From Tetracentron sinense (lineage: Eukaryota > Streptophyta > Magnoliopsida > Trochodendrales > Trochodendraceae): a stretch of DNA of 64,000 nucleotides. Location: assembly GCA_015143295.1 (NCBI GenBank), contig CM026570.1, positions 8,518,047 to 8,582,046 on the forward strand. The letters are read 5' to 3'. Of this stretch, positions 14,301-23,551 are shown piece by piece. The notes beneath the pieces were generated by a model, which was not told where the DNA came from, did not search any database, and saw only the letters and a program-made list of their open reading frames with translations. Positions within the stretch are counted from its first letter, which is position 1. Every line of letters begins with the position of its first letter. Both the position numbers and the translations under genes were made by a program.

Positions 14301-17300
14301 GGTGCCTATGATGACAAGCAATTCTTGCTGCAGGTCTATTTGGGTGAGCTATATGTAAATAATGCTACACTGTCCGATGTTACCTTTCTTGTTGAAGGTT
14401 GTAATTTATTCTTGCCCTGGATAAATTCAGTCTGCATTTTTTCATGTTATATATATATATATATATATTCAAGAGATTAGGGATGTATTCGAGCCTAACC
14501 AAGCCGAGTTGGGCTAAGTTCGAGCTCGGCTTGAACTGTTTCAAGCCAAGCTCGAACTCGACTCAAGCTCGAAAATTTCAGCTCAAAGCTTGGCTCCAAT
14601 ACAATAGCTTCGCTAAAGCTCGGCTCGAACTCAAATTAATTCAAGCTTGAGCTCGGCTTGACTTATAAATACTTATTTTTAAATAATAAAATTTATATTA
14701 TTAATAATTTATATTAGTTTTTATATATAATATTTGTGCCGAATTTAGCCTCAACGAGCAGAGCTTTGAGCCGAGCTGAATCAATCGGGCCTTGGCTCGA
14801 GCACGACTTGAACACAATTCAAGCTCGAAAAATCAACTTGACTCGACTCGATCTAACCAAATATTCAAGCTTGAACTCGGCTTGGATACACCCCTACAAG
14901 AGACAGTCAACTTATTTAACTTTTTGAATGAGAAATCATCAGCTTTATTTTGTTATTCTTTTTCTCTTCAGGTAAACGATTCTGTGCTCACAGAATTTGT
15001 CTGCTGGCTTCTTCAGATGCATTTCGTGCAATGTTCGATGGTGGTTACAGGGTGAGAATAAAATATTTTAAATTTGTCCCTATGATTCTCCTTTTATTTA
15101 TTTATTTATTTTTTATTTTGTTAATTGGGTAAGCTTAAGCTAGACTCAAGCATGCTTCCTCTTGGTTGCAATTCATTTACGTCAGCCAAATGAGCTATGG
15201 GCTCGATCTCCTCAAATAATTACTAAGCTTCGTGATGCTCTCCAGTGCTTGATGATTATGTAGAATATGCTAAAAATTTCTCTCTTTTCTATCTGTGAAT
15301 CCAAAAGACAAACGCAAGTGTCTGGTAATATAGTTATGGCAGTGTCACACACACACACACATATAAATATATATGCACACACAATTTGTAAATGTAAATT
15401 TTTGTCATATTTATTGGAATTTCCTGAGAACTTATTTCAGCATCGATTTCTCTTGTTATTTGTTATCATACTGATTCATCTATTCAATTTTGAATGTGTA
15501 TGCCACAATTTACCCAGTGTTTCTGCCAACCTATCCACACCCCCACCCACCTATCTAAACACAGATATGCAGCAATAGAAAGGGATGGCTGTATTTATTA
15601 CTTTTGGTAGATAATGATGTCATTCAAAAGAAAAGTGGTAAGCCCCATATTACAGAACAGACAGCAAGAAGGTCTGCTACATATTTTCTTTGATAAAGGG
15701 GACCAATTAGATTGGAAAAAAGGTAGGCTAAGCTCCCTAAAGTCGTTGAGAAGAGAGGACACGAAGGAGCATAATAGTCTTGTCCATAGTTGCAAGGAAG
15801 CTATATACAAGGTGGAAGCTTGTTTCCCAGACTCGCTTCCTTGGACAGACCTGCTTCTTAAGAAGCTCGCTTCCATCATGTCCCATTTAGTAGTCAAAGG
15901 GAGCTGTATGTGTGAAGTGATGGGGTAGACCACAATCTAGGGTGTAGACTTTAAGCAAGTATCGTCAGTTTGGAACTTAAGGCACCTACTTTTCAACAAA
16001 AATCTCATGTAAGATAAAATTAAAGATATAGCTACCCATAATAACATAATGAGAATGAAGAGCCTATATCTCATTTCTCGCTTCCTATTTTCTAAGATTT
16101 TTTTGAGCCTTGCTTCCCGCTCCTCGCTCCTCACTCTGGTAACTATGGTCTTGTCTATTTGGCTATTAGCAACTGAATTGGCTCGACCTTGATTTAAATA
16201 TTCCCATGTTTTTCTCCTTCCAAATGCTCCTATGTATCGCGAAAGGAGCCATCCTCCATAACATCCTTTCCCTTTTTCGAAAAGCTTCGTAAGGCTAACT
16301 ATAGTGGGAAGCGAGGCTAAATATTTCTTAGCAAACGAGAAGCCAGAAATGAGATATAAGTGACTCACTCCCATTAATTAATATGAGTAGCCATACCGTG
16401 GATTTGATCTTACATGAGATATGTATGGACAAGTAGGCACCTCACGTTCCAATTTATCGATACTTGCTCAGGGTCTACAACCTAAACTGTAGACTTCAGT
16501 TTATCTCATCACGTCCCACATACACAACTCTCTTTGACCACTAATGGGACGTAATGGAATCGAGCTTCCTGGAAAGCAAATCTGAGAAGCGAACGTCCCA
16601 CCTTGGACATAGCTTCCTACAAGGCTACAACTATGGGTTGCTATGAATGATGGCTGTATATTTATTCGGTCTATATTTTAACAGAATTCTGTGGAATGCA
16701 TTACAGGAGAAGGATGCAAGAGACATAGAGATTCCGAATATAAGATGGGAAGTTTTTGAGTTGATGATGAGGTTAGTGATTTTTTATCCTTTCAAGTATT
16801 ATGGAAAAAATTTGCCCAATTTTTAAAAACTTACTGGCTATTTGTTTGGTTCAGATTCATATACACAGGGTCAGTAGATGTTACATTGGATATTGCACGG
16901 GACCTCCTGAGAGCTGCTGATCAGTATCTCTTGGAGGGACTCAAGCGTCCCTGTGAGTATGCCATTGCACAGGTGAGCTAAGTAGTTGAGTTTGGTAGTT
17001 GTTTTATGTTCATCTTTTGTATCAGGTGGATATCTGATGACATTTTTATTTTATATATATATCTTTTGTTAAGGATATATCTTTGGAGAATGTTTCAAGC
17101 ATGTACGAACTTTCAGAAGCCTTCCATGCTATCTCATTAAGGGAAACTTGCATCATGTTTATTTTGGAGCAGTTTGATAAATTGAGTGCTAGGCCAGGGT
17201 ATGCTCTCTCTCTCTCTCTCTCTCTCTCTCCAAAGTAACAAACAACCTAAAGGCTGTATGAGTGAAACTAAAACTTCTCCATTTGGATTTTTAGCTCTTA

Positions 17301-18829
17301 AATTGTTTTGGAAATATTTTGGAAGATGTCAATAGTCTTGAATGGGTAATATATAAAAATAAATATTTGTCCTAAGAAATTCGTTAAAAATTAGTTACTT
17401 GTCTTGAGAATAATTTGGTTATTTGGGAAAAAAATTTGGTTAGTTGGGTCTTGAGTTTGACTCTATGAAAGCAATTCTTACAATGGACTAGAGCCCTAGT
17501 TCAATAGGTTGACGTATTGCACTACAATGATGAAGTGTAAGTTCGGACTCGGCTTTGTGGCGTATGCGTACCCATAGTTATGAAGTACGGGTATGGGTAT
17601 AATACGACAATGATCCATTTAGGTTCAGGAAGTACGGGTGTTATATGACAAAAACATGGCAAAAGTATGAAAAAATTAAAAAATAATTAATAATTATAAA
17701 TAAATAAAAATCATGATATTAACTAATAACAATCATTTAATACATAATATGCATTTAACACAATAAAAGTATGGTTTAATACTGAATTTGAGTATTAAAC
17801 GCGTATTACATGGAGAAATACGTATAATATGTAACACGGCAAAAGTATGTTATTTTAATCAGGGTTACCCTTTCTAAAAGTATTAACGGCTATTATACAG
17901 GAGTTTGGTAACTATAGGTGTACTTACATTAAAACAATTATTTTTTGTTACTCTATGTTCCTTGAAGGGTTATTCTATAAGAATAATAAATGTAACAATA
18001 AATGAAGGGGGCATTGTAAGGGACTAGGTAAAACGTGCTGAGGAGTCTGCGCGAAAAGGGGATATCCATTATAACTTTAGAGGTATTGTTAAATATTCCT
18101 CGACATCAATGAATTTTGATGTGGATACCATAATAAATAGGGGAAGATGGTAAAATTTTTAAAGATTTAGTATCACTTGTATTGATCATGTTTTATTCTT
18201 AAATTTATTAAATGTTGGACTATGTTGTATATTTTGAAATTTTCTACTGAACATATTAATTTACCAAATTTTTTTTTTCGGTGGCACTATAACGGTTTTC
18301 ATTCATACCCGTCATGTTATTTACGTAACTGATGCTTCTAATATAATGGCTGTTATCTCACTCTTTTCTTATCCCACTACTTAAGGACCGTTTTAATGAT
18401 TTAGTATAATTAATATTTTTCTTAAATCAAATATATGAAATATCATATTTAATAAGTTAAATTAAATATAGTAAGAAGATATATTTTTTTTTCAAAAACA
18501 TTTCTATTACAGCCATTGTAAATTATAAGGGTTAATTGTGTGGCAAGGTCCACTACTGTCATGCAGGTTATTATTGTTATTTTAAACTTGCCTTTACCGT
18601 CAGCCCATATTGTATCATAGCATTTTTTTGATGCTATGATGAAAAAAAAAATGTATATTTCATTGAACGAGCCTGTAGATTGAAAATTTTCTCCCATCAT
18701 CTGAATAAATTTCTTCTATTGCTGAAACTTTACAGGAACTCTCATCTTATCCAACATATAATACCGGAGATCCGCAATTACTTTGCAAGAGCACTAACTA
18801 AGCCTAGCCAACATAACTTGTGGTTTTGA
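2318..18829 (+). CDS. ARIA: ARIA-like ARM repeat/BTB protein, 17 C-terminal exons
   Basis: Exons read from the sequence: 2318-2490, 2573-2693, 2781-2855, 2968-3062, 3241-3316, 3532-3639, 4454-4582, 4684-4752, 4971-5030, 5289-5412, 5786-5925, 14334-14397, 14972-15051, 16707-16771, 16855-16972, 17074-17198 and 18736-18829 (TGA). Together they encode 571 residues. The family is about 710, so roughly 140 N-terminal residues are missing, probably upstream of the window. Exons 1-11 encode armadillo repeats (for example AHNGGLVPLLKLLDS and SAFALGRLAQ). Exons 12-17 encode a BTB/POZ domain (VNNATLSDVTFLVEG, AHRICLLASSDAFRAMF) and a BACK-like tail. In Arabidopsis, ARIA binds the ABA transcription factor ABF2, and the related ABAP1 acts in DNA replication control. 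I favour ARIA from overall similarity but cannot exclude ABAP1. All donors are GT except exon 2, where CAG is followed by GGTGATG, one base out of place. Intron 11 is 8.4 kb and full of repeats. Confidence 0.92.
7390..8100. repeat. Decayed repeats in ARIA intron 11
   Basis: A TAGGGCTGTCGATGG start at about 7394 resembles the ends of the hAT-type MITEs elsewhere in this window, but no matching right end or target duplication was found. Further on, a phrase built on 'tttcaaa(a/g)ccttttgtaaaat' occurs twice, near 7880 and 8018, suggesting a local duplication. No coding signal was seen. Confidence 0.35.
8287..9217. repeat. Terminal-inverted-repeat-like element in intron 11
   Basis: The left end has 'ggttttaaaactcaccgaaa' and the right end 'ccaagtttttaaaccttgat', which are imperfect reverse complements. 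Both flanks carry a similar 'gattatgg' / 'gattatga' word, a possible 8 bp target duplication. The interior contains short repeats of the kind cgtatcagtcgagtcctac. This is a non-autonomous DNA element by structure only; the superfamily is unsure. Confidence 0.4.
10030..12382 (+). mobile_element. LINE (L1-type) 3' fragment, split by a later insertion
   Basis: Before the split, 10050-10601 reads as the post-RT region of a plant L1-type ORF2 (ALMGKWLWRFGEE, VVWIPRLRRNLKD), with several stops. After the split, 11697-12300 reads DVRIWFRDNKAH, then the zf-RVT segment (DHLLLYCPIVFEIW) and the tail MIWKERNIRVFEDSS. The element ends in an A-run of about 15 at 12368-12382, preceded by 'gcttatcgatc'. The minus-strand LINE at 37866 ends with nearly the same phrase, so the two belong to one family. 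It is 5'-truncated and dead, and lies in sense orientation in ARIA intron 11. Confidence 0.8.
10602..11696. mobile_element. Terminal-inverted-repeat DNA element nested in the LINE
   Basis: The ends are CATAGTTGT at the left (from 10605) and ACAACTATG at the right (ending 11696), followed inward by similar GC-rich words (ggcgac / gtcgcc). GATGTCA occurs at 10595-10601 and again at 11697-11703, a 7 bp target duplication (8 bp with one mismatch, as for hAT). The LINE reading frame joins cleanly as ...SKDV/RIWF... when one copy of the repeat is dropped. No transposase is seen in the 1.1 kb interior, so it is non-autonomous. Confidence 0.75.
12410..12429. repeat. Poly-G run
   Basis: An uninterrupted G run of about 18-20 bases lies just after the LINE poly-A. 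It may be an assembly-sensitive homopolymer. Confidence 0.8.
12962..13152. repeat. Tandem duplication, about 119 bp spacing
   Basis: A block starting 'aaacaaaaaactt' and ending 'ctcctatttaaaacatct' occurs at 12962-13032 and again at 13081-13150, with a few substitutions. No function is suggested. It lies in ARIA intron 11. Confidence 0.7.
14446..14469. repeat. (AT)n microsatellite
   Basis: About 11 AT units directly before the hAT-type MITE at 14478. Confidence 0.85.
14478..14896. mobile_element. hAT-type MITE with 8 bp target duplication
   Basis: A 419 bp element lying between ARIA exons 12 and 13. The left end TAGGGATGTATTCGAGCC and the right end (read on the other strand) TAGGGGTGTATCCAAGCC are inverted repeats. 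The flanks CAAGAGAT (14470-14477) and CAAGAGAC (14897-14904) form an 8 bp target duplication with one difference. The interior is made of many copies of words such as 'gagctcggcttgaa' and its reverse complement. The 8 bp duplication and sub-terminal repeats fit the hAT superfamily. It has no coding capacity. Confidence 0.85.
15586..16664. repeat. Direct repeat flanking the palindrome region
   Basis: The phrase 'gatggctgtatttatt' at about 15588-15605 recurs as 'gatggctgtatatttatt' at about 16647-16664. It brackets an 1.04 kb block made of 180 bases of unknown sequence plus the palindrome. It may be the target duplication of the whole block. Confidence 0.5.
15785..16635. repeat. Long imperfect palindrome (foldback element)
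   Basis: The arms 15785-16013 and 16407-16635 are reverse complements over about 230 bases with scattered mismatches. They share phrases such as 'aagcaagtatcg', 'ctcatgtaagat', 'cccatttagtagtcaaag' (other arm 'cccattagtggtcaaag') and 'caaggtgg'. The middle is also partly self-complementary (tatctcatttct in both halves). The outer ends are CATAGTTG and CAACTATG, like the element at 10602. No clean target duplication abuts these ends. The transcribed ARIA intron would form a very long hairpin here. Confidence 0.8.
17208..17231. repeat. (TC)n microsatellite
   Basis: A CT/TC run directly after the donor of ARIA exon 16. Confidence 0.85.
17560..17920. repeat. Decayed inverted-repeat element in the last ARIA intron
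   Basis: It opens with 'catagttatgaagtacggg' and closes with 'ggtaactatagg', a weak inverted pair resembling the CATAGTTG ends of two other elements upstream. The interior repeats words such as 'acgggta' and 'aaaagtatg'. No target duplication was identified. Confidence 0.35.
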
Positions 18830-19520
18830 ATAGCTGGTCTCTAACTAACTACAAAGATGGGTGGTGACTATTGTATAGAAAGCGGTCGTCATTTCAAGCA
18901 AATGGAAGGAGCAAGATGGTTGGCTGAAATATGGTGCACAATCTCTTCTTAAAAAAATCTGTTTTCTGTAAATAAATTCTGTAGTTCCTCATGTAATGCC
19001 ATTCTTAGGTTTTGCTGGCAACCATTATCTTCTTTGACTCACATCTTAAGGAATTTCAACCATCATCTTCCCTAGAAGGCCAGAAATGTGCACTACATAA
19101 ATCATTAGGCTTTATTCACTATACATTCTCCAAGTTTTTAATAAAAAAAGTCAATTCAGAAAATATGTTATTGTTGGAGCTAATTTCAAAGAAAGATAGG
19201 CTATCATAAACCTACTGACTCTGGTCCTGCATTCAAAGGAAAACACCATTACCCCTAAGGTAAGAAAATCTGACTCTCCCAAGAAGATAAGGAGACTGTC
19301 CTTGTAATCATAGAAAAACAAGGCAAAATATAATAAAACAATACAATCTTAATTTATTGGTGCAGTTTTTAAAGAATAGTGTATAATTTATTAATTTACC
19401 TAAAAAGAAAAAGAAAAAGAAAAAGAAAAAGAATTGTTTGTCAAAATTTCAAACCAATGAGGTAATGCATATCAATGTCCGGTATCCAAGCCACCCTTGT
19501 GGGCTTCCTGGAGGTGTCCA
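18830..19520. other. Intergenic: ARIA 3' flank to carboxylesterase promoter
   Basis: It holds the ARIA 3' UTR and flank, with no second gene recognised. A short (GAAAAA)n tract lies at about 19407-19431. The rest is AT-rich and unremarkable. Confidence 0.6.
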
Positions 19521-19528
19521 AAGTCTCC

Positions 19529-19692
19529 TCCTCTATATATATATTCTCCACATAGCAATAACATAACATAAGGGGCCACCTACCTTTTTGTTTAGTTTCT
19601 CCTCTCTCTCTCTATATATATATATATTATCCACAGTAATAACATAACATAACATAACATAAGGGGCCACCGACCTTTTTGTTTATTTTCTC
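19529..19692 (+). promoter_or_regulatory. Tandemly duplicated core promoter/leader of the carboxylesterase
   Basis: Two adjacent units each hold a TATA-like 'ctctatatatata', then 'cacata/cacagta', 'ataacataacata', 'aggggccacc', and 'acctttttgttta.tttctc'. Unit 1 is about 19529-19602 and unit 2 about 19603-19692. Unit 2 has a longer TA run and four instead of two 'ataac' steps. The start codon at 19716 follows 24 bases later. The TATA role is inferred from position. Confidence 0.65.
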
Positions 19693-19715
19693 TTCCAATC
19701 TACCCACTTCTCTCA

Positions 19716-20676
19716 ATGGATTCCGTCAATCAGGAGGTGGCCTCCGAGCTCCTTCCACTCCTCCGTGTCTACAAAGACGGAGGTGTCGAGCGCTTCGACT
19801 CCCCCTTTGTGCCACCATCGCCCAAGGACCCAAAAACTGGAGTTTCTTCCAAAGACATCCTCATTTCACCTGAATCTGGCGTTTCTGATCGACTCTACCT
19901 CCCCAAACTCACAGAAAATCAACAAAAACTCCCGATCCTCGTTTACTTCCATGGAGGAGGCTTCTGCATCGAGTCTGCTTTCTCATCTCAAGACCACAAC
20001 TATCTCAACATCTTAGTTTCCCAATCCAACGTAATTGCTGTATCAGTAGAATACAGAAAAGCTCCAGAGCATCCTCTCCCCACAGCCTATGATGACTGCT
20101 ACAACGCACTTCAATGGGTCTCATCCCATTCACGAGGCGGCGCCGCTGGGTGCGAACCATGGTTAACAAACCACGCCGACTTGAACCGAGTCTTCTTGGG
20201 TGGTGACAGTGCCGGAGCCAACATCGTCCACAACGTAGCCATGCGCGCTGGGGCACATGGTTTGCTGTACAACTCAAAAATTCTAGGGGCTTTCCTGGTG
20301 CATCCTCATTTCTGGGGTTCAGAGCCTATAGGGGAAGAGTTGAGTGGGGATCCTGTGCAAAAATCATTTTTAGATCGAATCTGGAAGTTTGTTTATCCTT
20401 TATCGCGCCGTGGTAACGATGATCAATCCGGTCGGACCTGAAGCGCCTAGCTTGGCCATGCTTGGGTGTTCGAGGGTGCTGGTATGTGTTGCAGGGAAAG
20501 ATATACTGAGGGATAGAGATCGTCTTTATTGTGATGCACTGAGGAAGAGTGGATGGGAAGGAGAAGTGGAGTTATATGAAGTGGAAGGAGAAGACCATTG
20601 CTACCATATTTTCAATCTAGCTAGTGAGAATTCTGCGCTTATGATCAAGCGCTTGGCTTTGTTTCTCAATCAGTAG
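19716..20676 (+). pseudogene. Plant carboxylesterase (CXE, HSL-type alpha/beta hydrolase) with a frame break
   Basis: Intronless, as is usual for plant CXE genes. The first frame (19716-20441) carries the oxyanion motif HGGG at residues 79-82 and the nucleophile motif GDSAG at 163-167 (Ser165). The reading should continue into the C-terminal part but stops at 20439. The rest (INPVGPEAPSL, the acidic residue in VAGKDILRD, and the His in EDHCYHIF, ending at 20676) is in the +1 frame. The family usually reads ...RG.DDP.INPVGP across the join. Here the DNA has 'gatgatc' once at 20418-20424, so a deletion of about 8 bases between short direct repeats is the simplest cause. The catalytic His is kept, unlike GID1 gibberellin receptors, so the ancestor was an active esterase acting on small ester substrates. 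It could be a pseudogene, a truncated protein, or a sequencing error. Confidence 0.88.
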
Positions 20677-21640
20677 AACAATCTTTTGAGAGTTTCTTTA
20701 TATGAGATTGTTCGGGTGTAGGTAGTTAATCTATCCTAGTTATTTTGGTTCATAGTTATGTTCAAGTTTCTTCTTGATTGGATGAATAGTTACCGACCTT
20801 TGGTTATGAGCTTAGCTTTGTTCAGCCACTCAAATTGCATAAAAATAACAAATAATGAGAAGAAACACAATTCAGTTTGGTTAAGCAAACTATTTTTTTT
20901 TGCATCTGTGAACCTTGGGGTCAATGATAATTTAAAGAGATTACCTGAGCAGTGAGAAGTTGAAGCCTAATCACTTTATAATAGAAGGCGGAGTACAATC
21001 ACCATTCAGGGACTTATAGAGATTGGCACTTTGTAATAATGGTAAGTGTAATTCTTACCATCATAAGATTTAGTCTTATAATTTTTAATAAGATTTGAAA
21101 GCATATATTTTGTTGCATATGAAGTCATGGGAATTGCAACCCAAGAGATGAAAGCACCATATATCTATCTAGTTTTCGAAGGAAAATGCATATTGTCAAA
21201 TGACAAAACTTACAAAACGCCAAACTTTATACAAGCCTTAGCAAAAGAACGGACCTTCAATGAAAAATTCCGAAAACTCCCAATAGATTGGTAGAATTTC
21301 TTCATGGGTGAAGTAGTCCAAGGTACCACTCATCCGTCTAACACTAACAGCTAACTGCACGCCTGCATTGAGTGACTCTTACCGTATGTTTGGTTGCCAA
21401 AAAAATTAAATGAGATAGAAGAATAAAATTTTTGACAAAATTCAACTAAAATTTGTAGATTCAAATTTGAATTAGAAATCCAATTTTTTTATTAAAATTG
21501 TTTTCGTCAATTTTCACAAGCAACCAAACATACACTGTTGGGCTGCATGGGATAGAAATTCATGGATGAATGAGATAAGGAATATCCATGTTTTCATAAC
21601 TGGATCAATCGTTCGAATCAGTTGGGTGTCTGGCATTTGA
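20677..21640. other. Intergenic between carboxylesterase copies
   Basis: It holds the 3' flank of the carboxylesterase and a small inverted-repeat element listed separately. No coding signal was seen. Confidence 0.6.
21383..21533. repeat. Small inverted-repeat MITE
   Basis: The left end CGTATGTTTGGTTGC and the right end GCAACCAAACATACA are inverted repeats about 150 bp apart, with an AT-rich middle. Such 'TGTTTGGTTGC' ends are common in plant MITEs. No certain target duplication was seen. Confidence 0.55.
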
Positions 21641-21649
21641 TCCGGTTTT

Positions 21650-22350
21650 CAAAACACTACGTCATCACACTTCAAAAGAGCGTCATCTACCACGAGTCAT
21701 GGTCGACAAACCACAACGACTTCGAGCGAGTTTTCTTAAGGGCCTCGGATTGTCTTTGGCGAAGTTAGAAACCCCTCTCGGGCAACCATAGAATAGGGGA
21801 CATGTGGCGTTAAAAAAGGAGAAGTCATTTCATTTTCTCCCCATGATTTTGACTTCTTGTCACTTGATATCTCTCCCCCTTTACCTCAACACCTTATCGC
21901 CATGTGTCATATAGTGTGTGGAGAAGTCAAAATCATGGGGCCCATGATTTTGACTTCTCCACGACTTGTCCCCTATTCTATGGCTCTTGATAGTCTCTCG
22001 TGTCAGAATGCCCTTTTAAGGGCATCCATACATTGTATGCCATGTGGTGGGAGAAGTCAAATCATTGTCCCCTTGATTTTTGACTTCTCCACACATGTTT
22101 CAACACATGGCGATAAATTATGAGAAAAAAGGGGAGAGAGATATCAGGGGGGAGAAGTCAAAATCAAGGGGGAAATTGAAATGACTTCTCCCCTTTTTAA
22201 TGCCACATGGTACACAATGTATGGATGTAGGGGCATTCTGGCTTCGCCAGAGACAATCCGAAGCCCTATTCTATGGTTGCCCCCAGACAAGGGGTGCCAG
22301 AGACAATCCGAGGCCTTTCTTAAGTGGATATAGAGCTCGTTCATAACACG
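21650..22350 (+). pseudogene. Relic of a second carboxylesterase copy, split by a MITE
   Basis: Before the MITE, 21665-21740 matches the carboxylesterase gene around its residues 131-161. 'gacaaaccacaacgacttcg' parallels the gene's 'aacaaaccacgccgacttga', giving W-TNH-DF-RVFL. After the MITE, 22316-22350 resumes with 'ttcttaagtggatatagag' against the gene's 'ttcttgggtggtgacagtg'. Only about 110 bases survive. It lies 1 kb downstream of the gene in the same orientation, which fits an old tandem duplication. Confidence 0.65.
21741..22315. mobile_element. Mutator-type MITE with a 9 bp target duplication
   Basis: The 575 bp element runs from GGCCTCGGATTGTCT to AGACAATCCGAGGCC. It is flanked by identical TTTCTTAAG at 21732-21740 and 22316-22324. 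A 9 bp duplication and long inverted repeats are typical of Mutator-like elements. The interior is largely palindromic and repeats 'gagaagtcaaaatca' and its complement several times. It has no transposase. Confidence 0.88.
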
Positions 22351-22726
22351 ACCTATTAATCCTAAGGGTTAAAACTTTTAACTAGAGTTAAAAGTACAAT
22401 TAAAGGAGCCGTGTGAGTTCAATTGAACAGGATCCAATCAATCTCATATAATGAGGGCATGGGCTTGGCTTTATATGGTGTTGCCTAAGGCCGATTCTCA
22501 TGACAATGGTTGTAGGTTTTTTTGGGCCCATCTAATGCTGCAGGCTTTATAAATAAATAAATAAAACCTTAGTTTTGCAGGCTATTTGGAGTCAAGCTGA
22601 GACGGGCCAAGTCAGGCTGGGTACTTCCAATATTTTGCAACGTTCTTTTGCATACTGCCTCTTGCAGCGAATCCTTGTCCCTTATCAGTATCATTTTTTC
22701 TTTTTTGATTTGTAATTCTCTGCAGT

Positions 22727-22950
22727 TCGCCACGTGTTTCCTTTGACACTCCTTAACTGTGGTCAAGATTCACACACCCTAGGGTTCACTCAACTGGTTT
22801 CTAGAAAAAATTTAAATTTTTTAGCCCCGGTTAAAATTACTAACTCTTAGGGTTAATATTTTTTTTTAAATAAGGATAGTTGAATGAATCCTAAGGTTGG
22901 GTGAATCTTAACCACAGTTTAAAGGGTTGTCTAAAGGGACACATGGCGAC
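22727..22950. repeat. Inverted-repeat element upstream of RPS16
   Basis: The ends are 'cgccacgtgt' and 'acacatggcg', followed inward by 'ccttaactgtggtcaagatt' on one side and its approximate complement (gaatcttaaccacag) on the other. The same structure occurs at 30405-30606 and 35056-35285 inside larger repeats. It lies about 170 bases upstream of the RPS16 start codon. Confidence 0.7.
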
Positions 22951-23026
22951 GTCAAGGGCGTAACCGGACTCCTCCAGTCCGGTTATAACCATAGAGAATT
23001 TCAAGTCTTTTCTTTTTAGGTTTTAG

Positions 23027-23551
<525 letters not shown>

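Noticed and set aside
14478..14896. Open frames in the MITE between ARIA exons as an alternative exon
   Set aside because: They are made of the repeated gagctcgg words, and the flanking target duplication shows an insertion.
15598..15933. Overlapping frames of about 100 codons on both strands next to the palindrome
   Set aside because: They extend into the palindrome arm and have no recognisable domain; repeat-derived.
21857..22344. Small open frames inside the Mutator-type MITE
   Set aside because: The palindromic interior gives mirrored frames on both strands; no transposase motif.
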